Made by a program: the position numbers and the translations under genes
Source: Prevotella sp. UBA4330
Lineage (GTDB): Bacteria; Bacteroidota; Bacteroidia; Bacteroidales; Bacteroidaceae
Assembly: GCA_002394385.1 (NCBI GenBank)
Contig: DGTS01000011.1
Coordinates: 77,749-141,748 of the forward strand
Direction: 5' to 3'
DNA length: 64,000 nt
The notes under the pieces: model-generated
Told to the model about the DNA's origin: nothing
The model's database searches: none
What the model saw: the letters and a program-made list of their open reading frames with translations, nothing else
Shown: positions 59,662-64,000 of the stretch, one piece after another
Numbering within the stretch: the stretch's first letter is position 1
How the letters are laid out: every line of letters begins with the position of its first letter

Positions 59662-59717
59662 GTTGAGGGTTGAGGGTTGAGAGTTGAACGTTGAGCGTTG
59701 AGAGTTGAGCGCTGAGC
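59662..59717 (+). repeat. heptamer array after the TtcA-like gene
   Basis: Eight units GTTGAGG, GTTGAGG, GTTGAGA, GTTGAAC, GTTGAGC, GTTGAGA, GTTGAGC, GCTGAGC, 20 bases after the stop, with no inverted arm. The flank AGTTAGTTTGATTGAGTAG resembles the spacers of the other heptamer arrays. Confidence 0.92.
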
Positions 59718-59825
59718 GAAGTTAGTTTGATTGAGTAGAACTGATGTCTGCACTCCAGCGGCAGAAAGCCGCGAAAACTCCTATACTCCTTAACTCCTTC
59801 TACATTCGATAGTTGAGTAATGATT

Positions 59826-60545
59826 TTATATCAGTCTGCAGATTTGTTTCTCTGTAGCATAAGGAAGCAGACGTGAAAGATGCTCCTTAATACGAGCGTA
59901 TGACTCTTGTGGAGTGCGCTCGCACAAGCATTTCTCTTTGCCGAGCAATGCCTCGGGAGTGGTGAGCAGCGACCATCCGAAACCATACTCACGCCCGTGC
60001 TTGTCAACGGGATAAACAAAGTCCTCGGTCACTATGCGGCAAGCCATCTGCAAACGACAGATATAGGCATCAAAACGAGAACGCATCTTAGGTCCCGTGA
60101 AGCCGCATGCGGCACGCAGTTCACGCGCTATCATGCTGCCATGCTCGCCAAGAGTGGCAAGTATGGCTTCCTCTATGCTACCCTCCCCCGGTTCCTGACT
60201 CTTGCTGCGCCGCCAGTTGTAGAAGTCGGGCCACCAATCACGACTGATGAAACCAGCCTTTCCTGCAAAGAACTTGCCATAGACACAGTCGCCCTCCCTG
60301 ACCACCGAGCCCTTCCATTGCCATAGCGGCCATTCCCATGAGCCATCAGGGAACTGCACATACTGACATTCCTCTGCCATCAGCGACTCCGCGGAATATC
60401 CTCGTATGCCACTCTCAAGCAACGGCAGGAACCCCACAGTCCGAACACAATCTATCAGTTCTGGGCAAGAGTGAATCAGCCTGCTCTCCTCTTGAAACCC
60501 ATCTTGCTGATGAACATTTCTGAAATAATCCTCCAAGTTTCTCAT
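59826..60545 (-). CDS. AlkZ-related winged-helix protein
   Basis: 239 residues from MRNLEDYFRNVHQQDGF. Segments such as VGFLPLLESGIRGYSAE, WPLWQWKGSVVREGDCVYGKFF and KAGFISRDWWPDFYNWRR are typical of the AlkZ-related proteins of Bacteroidota; the C-terminal half has winged-helix character. AlkZ-type glycosylases repair DNA crosslinks through a QxQ motif, which I do not see, so enzymatic activity is doubtful. A GTG at 60584 would add 13 residues; the ATG at 60545 has a purine-rich site (AGAAGG) in front. Confidence 0.75.
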   Translation of the reverse strand: MRNLEDYFRNVHQQDGFQEESRLIHSCPELIDCVRTVGFLPLLESGIRGYSAESLMAEECQYVQFPDGSWEWPLWQWKGSVVREGDCVYGKFFAGKAGFISRDWWPDFYNWRRSKSQEPGEGSIEEAILATLGEHGSMIARELRAACGFTGPKMRSRFDAYICRLQMACRIVTEDFVYPVDKHGREYGFGWSLLTTPEALLGKEKCLCERTPQESYARIKEHLSRLLPYATEKQICRLI

Positions 60546-60686
60546 ATATCCTTCTATCTCTTTACTTAATATTACTGACCCCACCTCTATCCCCTCCCCT
60601 ACAGGGGCGGGGAAACATTGAGTACCGCATCTTTCAGAACACTAACCCATTTGGAGGGTCTTATTGCTTCCTTTCGCCTGCAACCG

Positions 60687-61079
60687 TTATTCCACCATAT
60701 AGATTTTAGCATCTATCTTTACCCAGAAGTCATTCACCAGCGACACCTCCCCTATCCGGCAGAAAAAAGCCTTGCCAGCATCCATCAATCGGGAAATCAC
60801 AAGGTTAAGTTCTCTGGGAACCCATCCCACCCTCACCTTTTTATAATAGAGCGCTATGGCCTGCTTGTCATACCTGTTCTTGGGACGTCGTTCCATCCTG
60901 AGCACCGTCCCCTTCTCCAGTTCTGGGTACACCTTGTCCATCTTCTTGCAGAAGGACGTGCCAGCAACAACAATGTCCAACAAGAATATCTCTCGGCTGA
61001 AAGGTTGAAGACTGTTAGGCAACCTCGTGCCAAGCATTTCCAACAGTTCAGGACTGATTTTTACAATGCCGTGTTCCAT
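60687..61079 (-). CDS. HIRAN-domain protein
   Basis: 130 residues. A HIRAN domain covers about residues 30-105: FLLDIVVAGTSFC, ELEKGTVLRMERRPKNRYDK, QAIALYY and KVRVGWVPRELNLVISRLMDAGK. HIRAN domains bind single-stranded or damaged DNA ends in HLTF/Rad5-type enzymes; in bacteria they occur as small stand-alone proteins near repair and defence genes. Its start overlaps the 3' end of the upstream J-protein gene by 32 nt, so the two are translationally coupled. Confidence 0.87.
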   Translation of the reverse strand: MEHGIVKISPELLEMLGTRLPNSLQPFSREIFLLDIVVAGTSFCKKMDKVYPELEKGTVLRMERRPKNRYDKQAIALYYKKVRVGWVPRELNLVISRLMDAGKAFFCRIGEVSLVNDFWVKIDAKIYMVE

Positions 61080-61908
61080 GTTTCTTTCCTTTCATCATTT
61101 TCACTATCTTCGCCAGGCGTTCCTTTTCCCGTTTCAGCATCTCTATCCTTGCACGCAGTTGCTCCTGCATTGCCGACATCAGTTCTTTGTCATTCAGTTT
61201 TTCCTTATAAGTAAACGGGAACGAACTCTTCCTGTCCTCTATTTCCTGCCTCAGGACATCGATTTGCCCCTTTAGTTTCCTTACACGCTCCTCCCATTCT
61301 TCCACGGTCTCGCTGTCAACCATTGCAGACGGCACTCCAGTGTTCAATTCTTCTGCCAACTGGCGCAGCCTCTCAAGATTTCCCTCACGATATGCGTCCT
61401 GTACCTTCAGAAAAAGTTCCTTTTCCCATTCAGCCTGTTCAGGATGCAAGTCGGGATGAAGCATTTGCACCATTCTCTTGTACAGGACCTTCAGTTCTCG
61501 CTTCTTCAGTTCCTCCTTTTCCTTATCCTCCTCCGAATGGTATTCAAGATAAGCCTTCGCCTCTTTTATCTTCTCTTCCTCCTCATGCAGAGTCTCATTA
61601 TATGCGCCTGCCGCCTTGCTTACCTCTTCATCCACCTCTTCGATGTCGGGTTTCTCGCCTCTGTTTACATACGCCTGCAATAGGTCACGTTCAAGTTTCA
61701 GCAGCGCGATGTCATACTCCAGCGACAGCACCTCATATTGCAGTTGTCCCAAGGTCTCCATATAAAGAGCCTCCAGTCTAGGAGCCTCAACCTGCACCAT
61801 CTCATCGCGAACAGCAATGAGATTAGAATACACAGCCTGCAGGCGCTCATACTCCTCCTGCAACTGCTTCTTCCTCAGACTTATGGTCAACTGATTAGAC
61901 ATTTTCAT
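61048..61908 (-). CDS. long coiled-coil protein with a J-domain-like segment
   Basis: 286 residues, highly charged and mostly helical, with coiled coils at about residues 10-130 and 205-275. Between them LKVLYKRMVQMLHPDLHPEQ (HPD at 151-153) followed by FLKVQDAYREGNLERL resembles helices II-III of a J-domain, so it may recruit an Hsp70. A basic C-terminus (KMMKGKKHGTRH). Translationally coupled to the HIRAN gene. I know no named function for the pair. Confidence 0.8.
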   Translation of the reverse strand: MKMSNQLTISLRKKQLQEEYERLQAVYSNLIAVRDEMVQVEAPRLEALYMETLGQLQYEVLSLEYDIALLKLERDLLQAYVNRGEKPDIEEVDEEVSKAAGAYNETLHEEEEKIKEAKAYLEYHSEEDKEKEELKKRELKVLYKRMVQMLHPDLHPEQAEWEKELFLKVQDAYREGNLERLRQLAEELNTGVPSAMVDSETVEEWEERVRKLKGQIDVLRQEIEDRKSSFPFTYKEKLNDKELMSAMQEQLRARIEMLKREKERLAKIVKMMKGKKHGTRHCKNQS

Positions 61909-62216
61909 AGATTACTCCTCATATCCTTCTCTCCCCTCCATTTCGTCAACCGCAAAGATATGCTTTTATTTTTAAATTAGTACAACTTCTATACTACTTT
62001 TTTTGAAAGCATGGCAATTTGTGCTTATTGCGAGGCAATCAGAAACTGTCGGTTCTTGAATTTCAATTTAATATCACTTCCCTTTATAAGTATTGTCTAA
62101 CAATCTGTTCCATATTGAAAAAAATCGCCCATCCTCAATGGCGTAGCAACAGTTCCACTTCATGGAATCAAAAAACAGTAACGCTGATTCTTTGTTGGTA
62201 GATTTCTATAGTTTTA
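61909..62216. other. AT-rich intergenic region
   Basis: Upstream of the J-protein gene; minus-strand TTGCGGTTGACG and AT-rich sequence. No gene or clear repeat seen. Confidence 0.4.
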
Positions 62217-62248
62217 TTTGCAGGTTCCGTTAATTTATCATATCTTTG
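62217..62248 (+). promoter_or_regulatory. promoter of a small gene remnant
   Basis: TTTG at 62217-62220, 20 bp spacer, TATCTTTG at 62241-62248, an exact consensus match. Confidence 0.7.
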
Positions 62249-62276
62249 CCATGTGAAATTCTAAGCAAGATGAGTC

Positions 62277-62417
62277 ATGACATATCTCAACCAGTTCCAC
62301 AAGGAAGCAACGGAGCGCAAGATGCGGAAAATAGCCGCATCGCTGCAATCGCCGATGAACTCGAGCGACTTTGCGCTGTACATGAAGCGCAATGTCGAGA
62401 TAGCCAAGCAGATGTAA
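62277..62417 (+). CDS. 46-residue basic protein of unknown function
   Basis: ATG at 62277 follows the consensus promoter by 28 bp. The product MTYLNQFHKEATERKMRKIA, then SLQSPMNSSDFALYMKRNVEIAKQM, looks like a real helical protein rather than a chance frame (regular amphipathic spacing, balanced composition), and may be either a small gene or the N-terminal part of a longer decayed one. An 88-codon frame that overlaps it (62246-62512) has poorer composition. Confidence 0.45.
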   Translation: MTYLNQFHKEATERKMRKIAASLQSPMNSSDFALYMKRNVEIAKQM

Positions 62418-62483
62418 GTCATTTTGAGGCAGAGCAGCGTGCTGCGGAGCAAATGGCCAAGGACGGCGGCTATTGGTTTCGAG

Positions 62484-62609
62484 AAAACTGCTCAAGAAGG
62501 GCGTTTCTCTAATGGAGTTTATGAGGCATGGGACCTTGTTCCTCGCAACGTTCTGGTTGATGTGGATGGCGACATCTTTGTGGTTGATGCAGAGATAAAG
62601 CATATTTAG
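62484..62609 (+). pseudogene. remnant of a polyvalent-protein kinase-like domain
   Basis: The frame ending at 62609 reads GRFSNGVYEAWDLVPRNVLV, then DVDGDIFVVDAEIKHI. The pattern D-L-x-P-x-N-V-L-x-D-x-D-G-D-I-x-x-x-D-A-E is that of the C-terminal kinase-like domain found in large polyvalent proteins of conjugative elements and phages. Only the last 40 or so codons are left, without a plausible start, so this is debris. Confidence 0.5.
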
Positions 62610-62785
62610 CCAGTTCTTTCAGTTGTTGCCTTCAACGGCTTTGATTTGCTTACAGTCTGGATACTGCATCAACACGTATAACCGAAGTCTCCTGCTGCCC
62701 CGAATTAGTCACCGACACCCGCATGCACCACAACTTCCTAAGTCTCGCAAGAAAGCAGATTGCCATGCTTTCAAATAATCGCCAA
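62610..62785. other. short intergenic region downstream of hsdR
   Basis: No gene, terminator or repeat recognised. Confidence 0.4.
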
Positions 62786-64000
62786 CTAAACTCCATTTCT
62801 ATCCGCCGCCATACCATACTGATTCATATTGACATCCATTACTTTATGCATGGCAGCATCTCTTACCATAGGAGTGTATGCCTCAATAATATGGCGCCAG
62901 TCGTTTGGACTCATTCCCCCATATTTTTCCCCAAATTTGCTGACGATCTCTCTTTGTATCTGCAAGTCGCTGATGCATGCATCCATATGAAGCATGTTGA
63001 AAATGTAGTTGCGCACCTCTTTGTCATCCTCTATGTTTTTGAGTTTTGCAGTCAATCCTTTATAGACAGTCTCAAACACCCGCTGATTGATGAAGTTCAT
63101 GAAGTCCGGATTATCCAGATAGTTCCTGCAGAATTCCGTATTCTCGCTGAGCATTTGTGCAACAATCATCATAAGCGATGAAGCGCATTGCTGCATGGCA
63201 GTTTCCTTGTTGCTGTTTTTTGCAGCATTCACGAAGGTGTCGTCTGTGGCCAGCCGCTCCGGCAGTTCGTCGAGTTGTTTTTTCGCCAACTCAATATTCT
63301 GCCAGTTAATGCTATTGAACTCATCCAAGATGTCGCTCAGTTTGGCCAAATCAGGCTCTTGCGGTGCCTTCGGACCTCCCACGGGGATGGGGTCTATCTC
63401 AGCGTTTTTATTCTCCAGTTCTATTTTCTGTTCCTCATTCTTGATGATGCGATACTGGTCGAAATCAATAGCATCGATAAGTCCCTCTGTAAAATCTTCT
63501 GTCTTCAGTTTCGGGAGTTTCGTAATCAAGAGTGCATAGTAAGTGTTCAGTTTCTCCCACTCAATACTCTTGAATGGCATAACGGCTGCGATAAACGGAT
63601 ATGTTCTGCAGAAACTTTTCATACTGCTTTTGCATCTTATCTTGGCATTGTCGTCAAGCACCTTGAATCTCTCTACCGTCACGTTCACCACAGGGTCTAT
63701 TTCTTCTCTGGGTGCACCCTTCCAATATTTCTCGTTTACCTCTGTTACTTCCTCTTCTGTGTAGATGTTGGCCTCTTCTATCTCTGCGATGAGGTCATTC
63801 AGTTTGTTGGGATCCGTCTCTTTAGAAAGGATTGTCGTCTTATAGAATCGCTGAAAACTTTGCTGGATCATCTCTGCATCATTACAGAAATCCAACACAA
63901 AAGTATCACGCTTCTTCGGATGGCAACGATTCAGGCGGGAGAGTGTCTGCACGGCTTTCACATCCGTCAGCACCTTGTCCACATACATTGTGTGCAAGAG
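62786..64000 (-). CDS. type I restriction enzyme R subunit (HsdR), C-terminal part
   Basis: The frame is open to the window edge; about 404 C-terminal residues are visible. MYVDKVLTDVKAVQTLSRLNRCHPKKRDTF is helicase motif V/VI of HsdR translocases (QTLSRLNR), followed by VLDFCNDAEMIQQSFQRFY and the helical C-terminal domain that docks on the methyltransferase (ENTEFCRNYLDNPDFMNFI). HsdM and HsdS should lie outside the window. The stop is followed by no further gene on this strand for about 0.9 kb, so hsdR is the last gene of its operon. Confidence 0.9.
   Translation of the reverse strand, partial: LLHTMYVDKVLTDVKAVQTLSRLNRCHPKKRDTFVLDFCNDAEMIQQSFQRFYKTTILSKETDPNKLNDLIAEIEEANIYTEEEVTEVNEKYWKGAPREEIDPVVNVTVERFKVLDDNAKIRCKSSMKSFCRTYPFIAAVMPFKSIEWEKLNTYYALLITKLPKLKTEDFTEGLIDAIDFDQYRIIKNEEQKIELENKNAEIDPIPVGGPKAPQEPDLAKLSDILDEFNSINWQNIELAKKQLDELPERLATDDTFVNAAKNSNKETAMQQCASSLMMIVAQMLSENTEFCRNYLDNPDFMNFINQRVFETVYKGLTAKLKNIEDDKEVRNYIFNMLHMDACISDLQIQREIVSKFGEKYGGMSPNDWRHIIEAYTPMVRDAAMHKVMDVNMNQYGMAADRNGV

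Noticed and set aside
60618..61214. 198-codon plus-strand frame over the HIRAN gene
   Set aside because: Shadow frame; the minus strand has a clear HIRAN domain.
62246..62512. 88-codon frame overlapping the 46-residue gene
   Set aside because: Weaker composition, starts almost on the -7 element, and conflicts with two more protein-like frames.

Overview
This 64 kb window is a chromosomal segment of a Bacteroidota bacterium, most likely of the Prevotellaceae (Prevotella/Segatella-like). Evidence: TTTG-N19/20-TAnnTTTG promoters in front of many genes, almost no Shine-Dalgarno sequences, lipoprotein and SSS/BspA-type families typical of the order, and Bacteroidota-type gene sets (fused ThrA with an alternative homoserine kinase, Nudix-type AraR). 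No tRNA or rRNA gene was found.

Layout. 1-0.7 kb: 3' end of a RhuM-family gene. 1.2-6.3 kb: threonine operon thrA-apgM-like-thrC. 6.4-7.3 kb: a structured RNA candidate with its own promoter and terminator, then riboflavin synthase. 7.5-13.8 kb: a MacAB/TolC-type tripartite efflux set followed by its LytS/LytTR two-component pair. 14-19 kb: lipoprotein, DUF2461, nth, OmpH-like chaperone, small membrane protein, pepD. 19.3-26.4 kb: orphan sigma factor, htpG, ABC-F ATPase, grpE-dnaJ; both chaperone units carry exact sigma-54 -24/-12 promoters. 26.5-31.6 kb: folC and a galactose operon (galM, MFS transporter, galK). 31.6-33.9 kb: an AT-rich insert with a long nested-hairpin leader RNA, a BspA-type LRR protein and a WecA/TagO-type transferase. 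34.2-46.7 kb: L-arabinose catabolism (mutarotase, Na+ symporter, inactive-Nudix regulator AraR, AraD, AraA, kinase, GH51 arabinofuranosidase), then transketolase and RpiB, which pass pentose phosphate into central metabolism. 47-50.3 kb: two HU-like proteins, a 29-residue mS38-like ribosomal protein missed by length cut-offs, RNase G, guanine deaminase. 50.4-60.5 kb: a heterodimeric ABC exporter, rubredoxin, a truncated AGCS symporter, MFS, HAD, nitroreductase, TtcA-like and AlkZ-related genes, dense in repeats. 60.7-64 kb: HIRAN protein plus coiled-coil J-protein, mobile-element debris, and the 3' part of a type I restriction HsdR gene.

The most unusual signal is a set of short-unit tandem arrays (8-nt units such as GTTGACAA/GTAAACAA, ACCAAACA, AAGGAGTT; 7-nt units such as GTTGAGC, GGTTATA). 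They sit mostly directly after stop codons, in a fixed orientation relative to the gene they follow, often paired with a reverse-complement arm so that the transcript could fold into a hairpin. The same elements also lie in frame inside three proteins (ABC exporter subunit, MFS transporter, TtcA-like enzyme), supply the last codons of two genes, and border a truncated symporter. Two further families are arrays of about 22-bp units, each with a near-perfect palindrome. Together they look like an active, gene-end-targeted repeat system that also remodels proteins.
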